A DNA stretch of 64,000 nucleotides, from the NCBI RefSeq assembly GCF_000284295.1, contig NC_017093.1, positions 5,022,001 to 5,086,000 of the forward strand, in the 5' to 3' direction. This DNA comes from Actinoplanes missouriensis 431. Lineage in GTDB: Bacteria; Actinomycetota; Actinomycetes; Mycobacteriales; Micromonosporaceae. The notes under the pieces were generated by a model that was not told the origin of the DNA, ran no database searches, and worked only from the letters and a program-made list of their open reading frames with translations. Both the position numbers and the translations under genes were made by a program. Positions 53,502 to 62,397 of this stretch are shown piece after piece; the stretch's first letter is position 1; every line of letters begins with the position of its first letter.

Positions 53502-53526
53502 CGCGGTAACACCTCGGCAATAAACA
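53498..53526 (+). promoter_or_regulatory. Candidate promoter of the GH9 cellulase
   Basis: TTGACG (53498-53503) and TAAACA (53521-53526) are separated by 17 bp. Transcription would begin near 53532-53534, at or just before the second ATG (53534), so the mRNA may be leaderless. No Shine-Dalgarno precedes either ATG. Confidence 0.45.
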
Positions 53527-53527
53527 T

Positions 53528-55744
53528 ATGTCCATGTCTCTTTGGGAGCGCTCCCGGATCATCGGCCTCACGGCCGCTCTGCTGACCGTCGGCGCCGCCG
53601 CGCCGGCCCTCGCCGACGAGGTCGAACAGGTCGTCAACGGCGGCTTCGACGGCACCGCCGACCCGTTCTGGTCCTCGGCCGGCTCACCGATCACACTCGA
53701 GGACGGCCAGGCCTGCATCGACGTGCCCGGCGGCACCACCAACCGCTGGGATGTGGCGATCGGGCAGAACGACATCGATCTCGTCGCCGGCGAGAACTAC
53801 CGGTTCAGCTTCGACGCCACCGGCGGCGCGGGCCACGTGGTCCGCGCGGTCACCGGGCTGGCCGTCAGCCCGTACGACACCTACTTCGAGCAGTCGCCGG
53901 TCCTCAGCGGCGACCGCACCCACTACGAGTACACGTTCACCGCGAGCACCTCCACCGCGCAGGGCCAGGTCGCCTTCCAGGTCGGCGGCAGCCCGGAGGA
54001 CTGGCGGTTCTGCGTGGACGACGTCAGCCTGGTCGGCGGCGTCCCACCGGAGGTCTACGAGCCGGACACCGGCCCCCGGGTGCGGGTCAACCAGGTCGGC
54101 TACCTCACGGACGGCCCGAAGAACGCGACGGTGGTCACCGAGGCGACGGCGCCGCTGCCGTGGCAGCTCACCGACCGGTCCGGAAAAGTCGTGAAGAAGG
54201 GCAGGACGACGCCCCGGGGGATCGACGCATCGTCCGGGCAGAACGTCCACACCATCGACTTCAGCGGATACCGGCGGGACGGCAGGAGCCTCACCCTGAC
54301 CGCCGACGGCGAGACCTCCCGCCCGTTCGACATCGGCACCGACGCGTACAAGACTCTGCGCACCGACGCCCTGAAGCTCTACTACACCCAGCGCAGCGGC
54401 ATCGAGATCTCGGGCGACCTGCGCCCCGGCTACGCCCGCCCGGCCGGTCACGTCGACGTCGCCCCGAACTCCGGTGACGGCAAGGTGCCCTGCCAGCCCG
54501 GCGTCTGCGACTACACCCTGGACGTGCGCGGCGGCTGGTACGACGCCGGCGACCACGGCAAGTACGTCGTCAACGGCGGCATCTCGGTCTGGGGCCTGCT
54601 CAGCGAGTACGAGCATCTGCGCGGCTCCCGCCGGGTCGACCTGACCATCCCGGAGAGCGGCAATCGCGTGCCCGACCTGCTCGACGAGGCACGCTGGGAA
54701 CTCGACTTCCTGCTGTCGATGCAGGTGCCGGCCGGTCACCCGTACGCCGGAATGGTGCACCACAAGATCCACGACGCTGCCTGGACCGGCCTGCCCCTGC
54801 TGCCCCACCTGGATCCGCAACCGCGCGAACTGCACCCGGTCTCCACCGCCGCGACGCTGAACGTCGCCGCGACAGCGGCGCAGGCGGCGCGTCTCTACAA
54901 GCCGTTCGACGCGGCCTTCGCGAAACGGGCGCTCGCCGCGGCGCGCACCGCCTACCGGGCCGCCAAGGACAACCCCATCCGGTACGCCCCGGTGGAGGAC
55001 GGGGTCGGCGGCGGCGCCTACAACGACGACAAGATCACCGACGAGTTCTACTGGGCGGCGGCCGAGCTCTACCTGACCACCGGCGAACGGCAGTACCGCG
55101 ACGACGTGCTGAGCTCCCCGGAGCACACCGCCGACGTGTTCGGCCCGGTCGCGTTCGACTGGGCCGCGACCGCCGCGGCCGCCCGCATCGACCTGGCGCT
55201 GGTCCCGAACCACCTGCCCGGCCGGTCCGCGGTGCGCGCGTCGGTGGTGCGCGGCGCCGAGGAGTACCTCGCGGTGCAGCGCGGGCACGGCTACGGGGTG
55301 GCCTACGCGCCCGCGAACAACGTGTGGGACTGGGGCTCCAGCAGCATCATCGCCAACAACCTGGTGGTGATCGCCGCCGCCGAGCGGATCACCGGCCGGG
55401 ACCGCTACCGCGACGGCGTGCTGACCGGCATCGACTACCTGTTCGGCCGCAACGCCCTGAACATCTCCTACGTCACCGGGTACGGCGAGGTCAGCTCGCA
55501 GAACCAGCACAGCCGCTGGTACGCCGCGCAGCTCGACCCGGCGCTGCCGCACCCGCCCGCCGGCACGCTGTCCGGCGGGCCCAACTCGTCGATCCAGGAC
55601 CCGGTCGCGCAGGCCAAACTGACCGGCTGCGTGGGCCAGTTCTGCTACATCGACGACATCGGGTCCTGGTCCACCAACGAGCTCACCATCAACTGGAACG
55701 CGGCGCTGGCCTGGATCAGCGCATACGTAGCCGAGACCGCCTGA
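53528..55744 (+). CDS. Secreted GH9 cellulase (endoglucanase)
   Basis: A 738-residue exported enzyme. The signal peptide ends at ALA-DE (~residue 29). A CBM4/9-like module covers ~30-175 (EQVVNGGFDGTADPFW, WRFCVDDVSLVGG), then a CelD-type Ig domain (~183-270, RVRVNQVGYLTDGPK). The GH9 catalytic domain has YDAGDHGKYV (Asp339, Asp342), SRWYAAQLD and NELTINWNA (Glu718, acid). It hydrolyses beta-1,4-glucan outside the cell. ATG 53528 and ATG 53534 are both possible. Controlled probably by a CebR-like repressor through the palindrome at 53543-53556. Confidence 0.9.
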   Translation: MSMSLWERSRIIGLTAALLTVGAAAPALADEVEQVVNGGFDGTADPFWSSAGSPITLEDGQACIDVPGGTTNRWDVAIGQNDIDLVAGENYRFSFDATGGAGHVVRAVTGLAVSPYDTYFEQSPVLSGDRTHYEYTFTASTSTAQGQVAFQVGGSPEDWRFCVDDVSLVGGVPPEVYEPDTGPRVRVNQVGYLTDGPKNATVVTEATAPLPWQLTDRSGKVVKKGRTTPRGIDASSGQNVHTIDFSGYRRDGRSLTLTADGETSRPFDIGTDAYKTLRTDALKLYYTQRSGIEISGDLRPGYARPAGHVDVAPNSGDGKVPCQPGVCDYTLDVRGGWYDAGDHGKYVVNGGISVWGLLSEYEHLRGSRRVDLTIPESGNRVPDLLDEARWELDFLLSMQVPAGHPYAGMVHHKIHDAAWTGLPLLPHLDPQPRELHPVSTAATLNVAATAAQAARLYKPFDAAFAKRALAAARTAYRAAKDNPIRYAPVEDGVGGGAYNDDKITDEFYWAAAELYLTTGERQYRDDVLSSPEHTADVFGPVAFDWAATAAAARIDLALVPNHLPGRSAVRASVVRGAEEYLAVQRGHGYGVAYAPANNVWDWGSSSIIANNLVVIAAAERITGRDRYRDGVLTGIDYLFGRNALNISYVTGYGEVSSQNQHSRWYAAQLDPALPHPPAGTLSGGPNSSIQDPVAQAKLTGCVGQFCYIDDIGSWSTNELTINWNAALAWISAYVAETA
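53543..53556. promoter_or_regulatory. CebR/CelR-like operator inside cellulase codons
   Basis: TGGGAGCGCTCCCG has the perfect 12-bp core GGGAGCGCTCCC and differs by one base from the CebR/CelR consensus TGGGAGCGCTCCCA known from Streptomyces and Thermobifida. It overlaps codons 6-10 of the signal peptide, at about +10 of the predicted transcript, where bound repressor would block transcription. Confidence 0.65.
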
Positions 55745-55777
55745 GTCGTCCTACCCTCCTAGCAGGGGGGTGGCTTC

Positions 55778-57040
55778 ATGCAGGCTCTTCGATTCGCCGC
55801 CGCGTTGTACCGGCAACGGCTCGACACCGTGTACCACGCGTACGTGCGGCGCGACCCGCTCTCCCGGCTCCATTCGAAGCCGGGACGCGACAACCCGTAC
55901 GCGATCTACGACCGGGTCCGGGCGGGTGGTGACCTGGTCGCCACCCGCCTCGGCAACTACGTCACCGCGTCGTACCGGATCTGCGACGCGGTGCTGCGGG
56001 ACAGGCGTTTCGGGGTGCGCTCGGCCGAGATCAACGGCCCGGGCGCACCCGGCGACGCCCTGGACATGTCGTTCCTGGACCGCAATCCGCCCGAGCACAC
56101 CAGGCTGCGCCGTGTCGCCCAGCCCGCGTTCAGCCCCCGCGCGATCGCCGGTTACCGTCCCCTGATCGAGCGCACGGTCGACGACCTGCTCGACAAAGCC
56201 CTGTCCGGGGGTACGTTCGACCTCGTCGGTTCGTTCGCCGCGCCGCTGCCGATCGCCGTCATCACCGACCTGCTCGGCGTGCCGGACGCCGACGCCGCCC
56301 GGTTCGCCGCGCACGGAGCCGTCATCGGCGGTGCCCTCGACGGCATCCGCAGCCTCCGGCACGCCGCCCAGCTGCAGCAGGCCAGCGGCGCCCTCGACGC
56401 GGTGCTCGCCGACCTGCTCGCGCTGCGCCGCCGGGAACCCGCCGACGACGCCGTGTCGCGCATCCTGGCCGCCGAGGGCGACCAGATCCAGTCGTCGGAG
56501 ATCCTGCCGATGTGCCGGCTGCTGCTCGTCGCCGGCTTCGAGACCACGGTCAACCTGATCGGCAACGCGGTCAACGCCCTGCTCGACCACCCGGACCAGT
56601 GGGCCGCCCTGCGCGCCGACCCGGCCGGGCTCGCCGAGAAGGCGGTCGAGGAGACGCTGCGCTGGGACCCGCCCGTGCAGCGCACCGCCCGCACCCCGTC
56701 CGAGGAGATCGAGATCGGCGGCCGGACCGTGCGGCCGGGCCAATTCGTCATCACGCTGATCGGCGCCGCGAACCGCGACCCGTCGGTCTTCTCCCGCGCC
56801 GGCATCTTCGACATCCACCGCGAGCCGGAGGCCGACCACCTGGCCTTCTCCACCGGCATCCACTACTGCGTGGGCGCGCCGCTGGCCCGGCTGGAGGCCG
56901 CGATCGCCCTCCAGCGCCTCGCCGAACGCGTCCCGGACCTGCGCCGCGCCGGCCCGATCCGCCGCCGCAACGCCACCCTGATCCGAGGCCCCATCTCCTT
57001 CCCGGTCCACGCCGGCCAGCGCACCCTGGCCCCCCGCTGA
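55778..57040 (+). CDS. Cytochrome P450
   Basis: A 420-residue soluble bacterial P450. The I-helix oxygen-binding motif is LLVAGFETT, the K-helix ExxR is VEETLRWDPP, and the heme loop is FSTGIHYCVGAPLARLE with Cys364 as axial ligand. DRNPPEHTRLRRVAQPAFSP is the C-helix region. It should hydroxylate or otherwise oxidise a substrate with electrons from ferredoxin. No ferredoxin gene is adjacent. A substrate cannot be assigned. ATG 55778 has AGGGGGG upstream. It follows the cellulase by 33 bp but is probably unrelated in function. Confidence 0.9.
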   Translation: MQALRFAAALYRQRLDTVYHAYVRRDPLSRLHSKPGRDNPYAIYDRVRAGGDLVATRLGNYVTASYRICDAVLRDRRFGVRSAEINGPGAPGDALDMSFLDRNPPEHTRLRRVAQPAFSPRAIAGYRPLIERTVDDLLDKALSGGTFDLVGSFAAPLPIAVITDLLGVPDADAARFAAHGAVIGGALDGIRSLRHAAQLQQASGALDAVLADLLALRRREPADDAVSRILAAEGDQIQSSEILPMCRLLLVAGFETTVNLIGNAVNALLDHPDQWAALRADPAGLAEKAVEETLRWDPPVQRTARTPSEEIEIGGRTVRPGQFVITLIGAANRDPSVFSRAGIFDIHREPEADHLAFSTGIHYCVGAPLARLEAAIALQRLAERVPDLRRAGPIRRRNATLIRGPISFPVHAGQRTLAPR

Positions 57041-57083
57041 GCCGCGGGGGATGCCTGGCTCTGCAGGTGGGCCGAGCGGGGTG

Positions 57084-57434
57084 TCAGTAGCGGTAGGGGC
57101 GGGAGTTCGGCGGGCCGGAGGGGAGGCCGAACAGGTCGCACAGGCCTGTCACGCGCAGCTGGCGGTGGACGAACTCGCTCGGGTTGCGCAGCTGCACCCG
57201 GCCGCCCACGTCACGCGCCGCCTCGTGGGCGGTGACCAGGGCGCCGATCCCGGTGGAGTCCATGAACGTGACGAACATCAGGTCGACGACAAGCGTGCGC
57301 GGGTGCTCGCGTTGCAGGACGACCAGCAGCTCGCCGCGGACCGCGTCGACGGTGGCGGTGTCCAGGGTGCCCCGGATCTCGACGACGACGGCGCCGTCGG
57401 CCTGCTGCCGTGTGGTCATCACGGCCTCGCCCAT
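57084..57434 (-). CDS. STAS-domain anti-anti-sigma factor-like protein
   Basis: A 116-residue STAS protein: VVVEIRGTLDTATVDAVRGE, LVVDLMFVTFMDSTGIGALV with the conserved phosphorylatable Ser in DSTGIG, and VQLRNPSEFVHRQLRVTGL. Much like the protein at 37004, it belongs to partner-switching control of sigma factors. ATG 57434 with GGAGGG upstream is preferred to ATG 57419. It converges on the P450 gene and is divergent from the permease. The 259-bp gap 57435-57693 that follows has no gene I can support. Confidence 0.82.
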   Translation of the reverse strand: MGEAVMTTRQQADGAVVVEIRGTLDTATVDAVRGELLVVLQREHPRTLVVDLMFVTFMDSTGIGALVTAHEAARDVGGRVQLRNPSEFVHRQLRVTGLCDLFGLPSGPPNSRPYRY

Positions 57435-57693
57435 GCCACCCTCCGAGCCGGGCGATGTGCCCGATCGATTCACGGTACCGCCCCCAGCGGGCCCTCGCAG
57501 GCTGCCCCCTGGTTCGGCGATCACGGCGCACAGGGCGTACGCCAATCGGGTTTTGCGCCCATGACGCGTGCCGCGCGGCAACTCGGGCGACCGATTTCGG
57601 CGCATCGCGCCGATCATCTTGCGGCGCCGGGGCATCGGGGTTAACCGTGACAGGCAGGCACGGCGGCGGGGGCCGCGGTGAGGAGGAGGGGCG

Positions 57694-59145
57694 ATGAAGC
57701 CGGGAATCTTCGCGGTGCGTGACGTGAATTCGCTGATCACCGACACCTCCGGGGACGGTCAGCTGAAACGGGCGGTCGGCCCCACCCAGCTGACCGCGAT
57801 GGGCGTCGGCGCGATCATCGGCACCGGCATCTTCGTGGTGATCGGCCAGGGCGCCGCGCTGGCCGGGCCGGCGGTGATCCTCTCGTTCGTTCTGGCGGCG
57901 GTGGCCTGCGCGTTCTCTGCGCTCTCCTACGCCGAGCTGGCGTCCTCGATCCCGGTCTCCGGCAGCGCGTACACGTACGCCTACGCGACGCTGGGCGAGC
58001 TGGTCGCCTGGATCATCGGGTGGGACCTGATCCTGGAGTACGGGGTGTCGGTCGCGGCGATCGCGGTCGGCTGGGGCGGCAACCTGAACGCGTTCCTGGA
58101 CGCGGCGTTCGGCTTCGCGCTGCCGGACGCGATAGCGAAGTCGCCGGAGGACGGCGGGATCTTCAACCTGCCGGCCGTCTTCATCGTCCTGGCGATCACG
58201 TTCCTGCTGGTCCGCGGGGTGACCGAGAGCGCACGCGCCAACCTGGTCATGGTGGTGATCAAGCTGGCGGTGCTGATCTTCTTCATCGTGGTGGCGTTCG
58301 CGAACTTCAGCACCGGCAACTTCCAGCCGTTCGCCCCGGAGGGCGTGGACGGGGTGACCTCGGCCGCGGCGATCATCTTCTTCGCCTATATCGGCTTCGA
58401 CGCGGTCTCCACCGGCAGCGAGGAGGCCCGCAACCCGGCGAAGGACCTGCCTCTCGCGATCCTCGGCTCGCTGCTGATCTGCACGTTCTTCTACGTGGTG
58501 ACGGTGACCGGCGCGCTCGGCATCGCCACGCCGGAGCAGATGGCCGGCAGCGACGCGCCGCTCGCCGCGGCCCTCGACCAGGGCGCCGGGATCGGCTGGG
58601 CGGCGGCGATCCTCGCCCTCGGCGCGGTCGTCGCGATCACCAGCGTGGTCCTGGTCATCTTCTACGGCCAGACCCGGATCTTCTTCGCCATGTGCCGCGA
58701 CGGCCTGATGCCGCGCCGCCTGGCGGCGGTCAATCAGCGGTACGGCACCCCGGCGCGGCTCACCATCGGCCTCGGCGTCCTCATCTCGATCCTCGCGGCG
58801 CTCGTCCCGCTCGGGACCATCGTGGAACTGGTCAACATCGGCACCCTGTTCGCGTTCGTGCTGGTCAACATCGGGGTGATCGTGCTGCGCCGGACCCGGC
58901 CGGACATGCCCCGGCCGTACCGGGTGCCGCTCTCGCCGGTCCTGCCGATCATCGGCATCCTGTTCGCCGTCTACCTGATGACCGACCTGCCGCTCGACAC
59001 CTGGATCCGGTTCGTCGGCTGGCTCGCCGTCGGCCTGCTCATCTACGCCTTGTACGGTTACCGCCACTCCCGGCTGCGCCTGGCCGCCACCGACCCGGCC
59101 GGCCCGCCGCAGCGCCCGGAGACCCGCGGTGAGGAGCAGCCGTGA
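57694..59145 (+). CDS. APC-family amino acid permease
   Basis: A 483-residue transporter with 12-13 helices. It starts with an amphipathic leader, then TAMGVGAIIGTGIFVVIG, the unwound helix 1 (G-x-G-x-G type) that binds the substrate amino group, and YAELASSIPVSGSAYTYAYA in helix 3. FFAYIGFDAVSTGSEEARNP is the helix 6 region. It resembles the cationic/CAT-like YfnA group. It should import amino acids with protons. GAGGAGGAGGGG precedes ATG 57694. The universal stress gene overlaps its end by 4 bp (GTGA), so they are translated together. Confidence 0.88.
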   Translation: MKPGIFAVRDVNSLITDTSGDGQLKRAVGPTQLTAMGVGAIIGTGIFVVIGQGAALAGPAVILSFVLAAVACAFSALSYAELASSIPVSGSAYTYAYATLGELVAWIIGWDLILEYGVSVAAIAVGWGGNLNAFLDAAFGFALPDAIAKSPEDGGIFNLPAVFIVLAITFLLVRGVTESARANLVMVVIKLAVLIFFIVVAFANFSTGNFQPFAPEGVDGVTSAAAIIFFAYIGFDAVSTGSEEARNPAKDLPLAILGSLLICTFFYVVTVTGALGIATPEQMAGSDAPLAAALDQGAGIGWAAAILALGAVVAITSVVLVIFYGQTRIFFAMCRDGLMPRRLAAVNQRYGTPARLTIGLGVLISILAALVPLGTIVELVNIGTLFAFVLVNIGVIVLRRTRPDMPRPYRVPLSPVLPIIGILFAVYLMTDLPLDTWIRFVGWLAVGLLIYALYGYRHSRLRLAATDPAGPPQRPETRGEEQP

Positions 59146-60047
59146 GCACGGGTCCGGTGAACAGCGGGCCGGTGAACAGCGGGCCGGTCATCGTGGGCGT
59201 CGACGGGGGTGCGCACGGCGCCGACGCCCTGGAGCTCGGGCAGTGGGCGGCCGGGATCCTGGACGTTCCGCTGGTCGTGGCGGTGGTCTCGCCCGCGCCG
59301 TCGGCGCTCGGCTCGGGCCGGGTGGACGCGGAGTGGGTCGCCGACCGGCGGGCCGCCGCGGAACGGGTCCTGGACGGCGCCCGGGAGGCGCTCGGCGACC
59401 CGCCCGGCGTGGAGTACCAGGTGCTCGCGTCCAGTTCGGCAGCCCACGGCCTGCACGATCTGGCCGAGCACCGGGACGCCGCGCTGCTGGTGGTCGGCTC
59501 GGGGGCGGCCGCTCCGGCGTCGCGGCTGTTCCCCGGCAGCACGGCGGAACGCCTGCTGGCCGGCAGCGTCTGCCCGGTCGCGGTGGCCCCGGCTGGGATG
59601 ACCGGCTCGGGCACGTCCCCGACCGGCGGGCGGATCGCCGTCGCCTATGTGGACACGCCGGACGGGCGCGCCGCCCTGGAGTCGGCGGCTCGCCTGGCCC
59701 GCCGCACCGGCGACCCGCTGCTGCTGGTCACGGTGGTGGCGCGCGGCGACGCGGCCCGGCCGTTCCTGCTCGGGTCGGACGCCGAGCGCGCGTTCCTGGA
59801 CACCGCGCGGGAGATCTACGAGGAGGCGCTGCGCAAGGCCGCCGCGTCCGTGCCGGACGTGACGGTGGAGTGGGAGCTGCGCTCCGGCGACGTGGTGGAG
59901 ACCCTGGCCGAGCTGACCGACGTGGACATCCTGTTCTGCGGCTCCCGGGGGTACGGCCCGGCCCGCCGCGTCCTGCTCGGCGGCGTCTCGGGCCGTCTGC
60001 TGCGCCGCGCCCGCCGTCCCCTGGTGGTCGTCCCCCGAGCCGGCTGA
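59142..60047 (+). CDS. Tandem universal stress protein (UspA x2)
   Basis: A 301-residue protein made of two UspA domains. The first runs from PVIVGVDGGAHGADAL to residue ~145 with the ATP-binding G-x10-GSTAERLL (in GSGAAAPASRLFPGSTAERLL, read in two parts). The second runs from RIAVAYVDTPDG to GSRGYGPARRVLLGGVSGRLL, with a less typical end. It binds nucleotides and helps survival under stress. It overlaps the permease gene by 4 bp, so it may modulate that transporter, as USPs linked to permeases are common in actinobacteria. Convergent with the kinase gene. Confidence 0.87.
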   Translation: MSTGPVNSGPVNSGPVIVGVDGGAHGADALELGQWAAGILDVPLVVAVVSPAPSALGSGRVDAEWVADRRAAAERVLDGAREALGDPPGVEYQVLASSSAAHGLHDLAEHRDAALLVVGSGAAAPASRLFPGSTAERLLAGSVCPVAVAPAGMTGSGTSPTGGRIAVAYVDTPDGRAALESAARLARRTGDPLLLVTVVARGDAARPFLLGSDAERAFLDTAREIYEEALRKAAASVPDVTVEWELRSGDVVETLAELTDVDILFCGSRGYGPARRVLLGGVSGRLLRRARRPLVVVPRAG

Positions 60048-60106
60048 CCCCCGGCGTGCGGAATGCGGGGACCCTGCGCACCCCGGCTCCACACGCAACA
60101 GTGGGG

Positions 60107-61099
60107 CTAGCTTCGGCGGTGGCGGCCCACCCGCTCGCCGCTGCCGCCCGCGGGCTGGGCCATCGGCTCCGGGTGGACCGGCGCCGGGGTGGTCGCCTCC
60201 GCGGCGGCCTGCGCGTCCCACGGGGAGATCACCGACGGCCGCTCGGTCTCCATGCCCAGATCGACGAGCGGCACGTACACCCGCGCGTCCACCGCCTCGG
60301 CCAGCAGCAGCGCCGCGACCAGCGCGGTCGGCCGCTCGGACGGCTCGCGGGACAGGCACCGGGAGCAGAGGTCGAGCACCTCGGGCGGCAGGCCGTCGAT
60401 GTGCGGCAGCGGCAGCGGGTCCTCGAAGCGCTGCGCCATCACCATCTCGGTGTGCGAGCGCGCGCTCCACGGCAGCGTGCCGGACAGGCAGTGGTAGAGC
60501 AGCGTGCCGAGGGCGAACATGTCGGCGGCCGGGGTGGCCGGCAGGCCGTCGAACCGTTCCGGCGCGATGTAGGCGGGCGTGCCCATCACCGGGCCGTCCG
60601 GGTCCGGGTCGGGTGAGCCGACTGCCGCGGCGATGCCGAAGTCGAGGACTTTCGCGCCGGCCGGGGTGAGCATGATGTTCGCCGGCTTGATGTCGCGGTG
60701 CACCACCTGCTGCGCGTGCGCGGCGGCGAGCGCCGCGGCCACCTCGGCGCAGATCCGCACGGTGATCCGCCAGTCGAGCCGCCCCGCCGCGAGATGCGCG
60801 CTGAGGGTCTGCCCGTCGACGAGCTCCATGACGATGTACGGGACGTCCCGCTCCGCCGACGGCGAGGTGCCGAAGTCGTGCACCGCCGCGACGTTGGGAT
60901 GCGCGAGCCGGGCCGCCGACCGGGCCTCGGTCCGGACCAGGTCGACGCCGACCTGACCGAGCGTGCCCTCCACCGCCGGCGCCATGATCTTCACGGCGAC
61001 CGGCCGGTCGAGCACCCGGTCGTGTCCGCGCCAGACCTCCGACATGCCGCCGAGACCGATGCGGTTAACGAGCTGATACCGCCCGCCCAGCGTGCGCAT
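60107..61099 (-). CDS. Soluble Ser/Thr protein kinase (Hanks type)
   Basis: A 330-residue kinase: glycine loop RIGLGGMSEVWRGHD, Lys37 (VAVKI), Glu58 (RTEARSAARLAHPN), HRDIKPAN with Asp136, DFG with Asp153, and GTPAYIAPERF in the activation segment. There is no membrane helix or PASTA domain, so it is cytoplasmic. The C-terminal ~70 residues are Pro/Ala/Glu-rich. It should phosphorylate Ser/Thr on unknown proteins. GAGGAGG lies 4 nt before ATG 61099. It converges on the universal stress gene, a possible but unproven target. Confidence 0.9.
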   Translation of the reverse strand: MRTLGGRYQLVNRIGLGGMSEVWRGHDRVLDRPVAVKIMAPAVEGTLGQVGVDLVRTEARSAARLAHPNVAAVHDFGTSPSAERDVPYIVMELVDGQTLSAHLAAGRLDWRITVRICAEVAAALAAAHAQQVVHRDIKPANIMLTPAGAKVLDFGIAAAVGSPDPDPDGPVMGTPAYIAPERFDGLPATPAADMFALGTLLYHCLSGTLPWSARSHTEMVMAQRFEDPLPLPHIDGLPPEVLDLCSRCLSREPSERPTALVAALLLAEAVDARVYVPLVDLGMETERPSVISPWDAQAAAEATTPAPVHPEPMAQPAGGSGERVGRHRRS

Positions 61100-61200
61100 C
61101 GTGCCTCCTCACCCCCTGACGGGACCCCCCAGCCGGATCGTCCGGTGATACCCCGGCGACCAGGGCACAAACGCCGCCGCGAGGCAGGACACACCGATCG

Positions 61201-61257
61201 TGTCCGAAACGGAAATGGCGGAGCGGCACCTTGTGGGTGCGGCTCCGCCATCGGACA
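61201..61257. terminator. Nested stem-loops in a gene-free stretch
   Basis: Three stems: TGTCCGA/TCGGACA (7 bp, outer), ATGGCGGAGC/GCTCCGCCAT (10 bp, middle; its last T is shared with the outer arm) and GCACC/GGTGC (5 bp, inner) around loop TTGTG. The stretch 61100-61418 has no gene and otherwise shows nothing. Lies downstream of the GH43-like gene on the minus strand. A plus-strand GTTTTCC follows at 61264. It could be a bidirectional terminator or a structured RNA. Confidence 0.45.
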
Positions 61258-61418
61258 GGCGGCCGTTTTCCGGTGCACCTGACGTCACCGACGACGTTAG
61301 GCCACGTCGATCATGAGCGCCACATCGACCCCCACCCAGCGTGATCAGGCTCTCAGCATGTGACACGGCGAACCGGTCAAACCACGCTTTCCACGGCGGC
61401 GGGCGTCACGCTGCGCGG

Positions 61419-62330
61419 TCAGGCCAGTTCGGTACGGAGGTCATGCGCCCCATCCGCCCGGGTCGCCTCGTAGTAGAGCCGCTGCCGTCCGCCGGGCAGG
61501 TCGACGAGGCTCAGGTACCGCAGCCCGTACGGCCGATGCGGGCTGCCCACCGGGTCCCGCCTCTCGGCCGTGAGCAGCCCGAACGTCCCGTCGAGCAGCC
61601 GGACGCCGCGGGCCGTGCCGGTCCGCTCCTCCCAGTTCTCCCCGGCCGTGGCCCGGCCGTCGTAGGAGGCGATGATCTCGTCGCCGGCGACCCGCACCGA
61701 GGTGATCCGCACCCCGCGCGCGTCCCACGTTCCGGGACGGCCGGCGAGCGCGGTCCGCTGCCAGGTCCACTGCACACCGTCCGGGCTGGTCGCGTACTCG
61801 GTGGTCATCCGGTCGGCGTCGTCCCAGGATTCGAGGGGGTGCACCGACGCCCACAGGTGCCAGCCGTGCTCGTCGTGGTGCAGCACCGGGTCCTTCACGC
61901 CGCTGGCCGCGTCGCCGGCGAGCACGGTCCGCGGCGTCGCGGTGGCGAGCCCCTCCGGGGTGCCGGCCTCGAGCAGGTCGACCCGCCAGTGCTTGGTGCC
62001 CGGCGTGGCGGCGCTGACGTAGAGCCGCCAGCGGCCCTCGGGCGTCCGCACCAGCGCCGGGCGCTCCAGCGACTCGGCGCCGAAGGCGTCCTTGGCGATC
62101 TCGGCGACGACCGTGAACGTGACGCCGTCGGACGAACGGGCCACCACGTTCGCGATGCCCCGGCCGGCGCCGATCGGCAGCCGCAGGCGGTAGGCGAGAT
62201 AGATGTACCCCTCCGCGAGCACCGAACTGGGTGCGCCCGACCACGCGCCGGGTTCGGTGCCCGGTGGTTCCACCACGACGGTGGAGTCCTCCCAGCGAGG
62301 CAGGGGCAGGGCCGTGGTTCCCATGCTCAC
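61419..62330 (-). CDS. GH43-like five-bladed propeller protein
   Basis: A 303-residue protein with repeated propeller-blade units: IYLAYRLRLPIGAG, VVARSSDGVTFTVV, RPALVRTPEGRWRLYVSA, KDPVLHHDEHGWHLWAS and TSPDGVQWTWQ. This is the clan GH-F/J five-bladed fold of GH43-like hydrolases. Asp in VKDPVL and acidic residues in SLERPAL would be catalytic, but the full triad cannot be confirmed. There is no signal peptide, so it is cytoplasmic or non-classically located. GTG 62330 has AGGAG 7 nt upstream. Likely acts on a sugar-containing compound. Confidence 0.6.
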   Translation of the reverse strand: MSMGTTALPLPRWEDSTVVVEPPGTEPGAWSGAPSSVLAEGYIYLAYRLRLPIGAGRGIANVVARSSDGVTFTVVAEIAKDAFGAESLERPALVRTPEGRWRLYVSAATPGTKHWRVDLLEAGTPEGLATATPRTVLAGDAASGVKDPVLHHDEHGWHLWASVHPLESWDDADRMTTEYATSPDGVQWTWQRTALAGRPGTWDARGVRITSVRVAGDEIIASYDGRATAGENWEERTGTARGVRLLDGTFGLLTAERRDPVGSPHRPYGLRYLSLVDLPGGRQRLYYEATRADGAHDLRTELA

Positions 62331-62397
62331 GACGGTTCTCCTCGGGTTGCGGCGGCGGAACCCATCATCTACCGGATCGGTGGGTTTTACGGTGGTT

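Noticed and set aside
61109..61366. 85-codon minus-strand frame in the gap between the kinase and GH43-like genes
   Set aside because: No Shine-Dalgarno, crosses the nested hairpins, and the composition shows no domain or signal.
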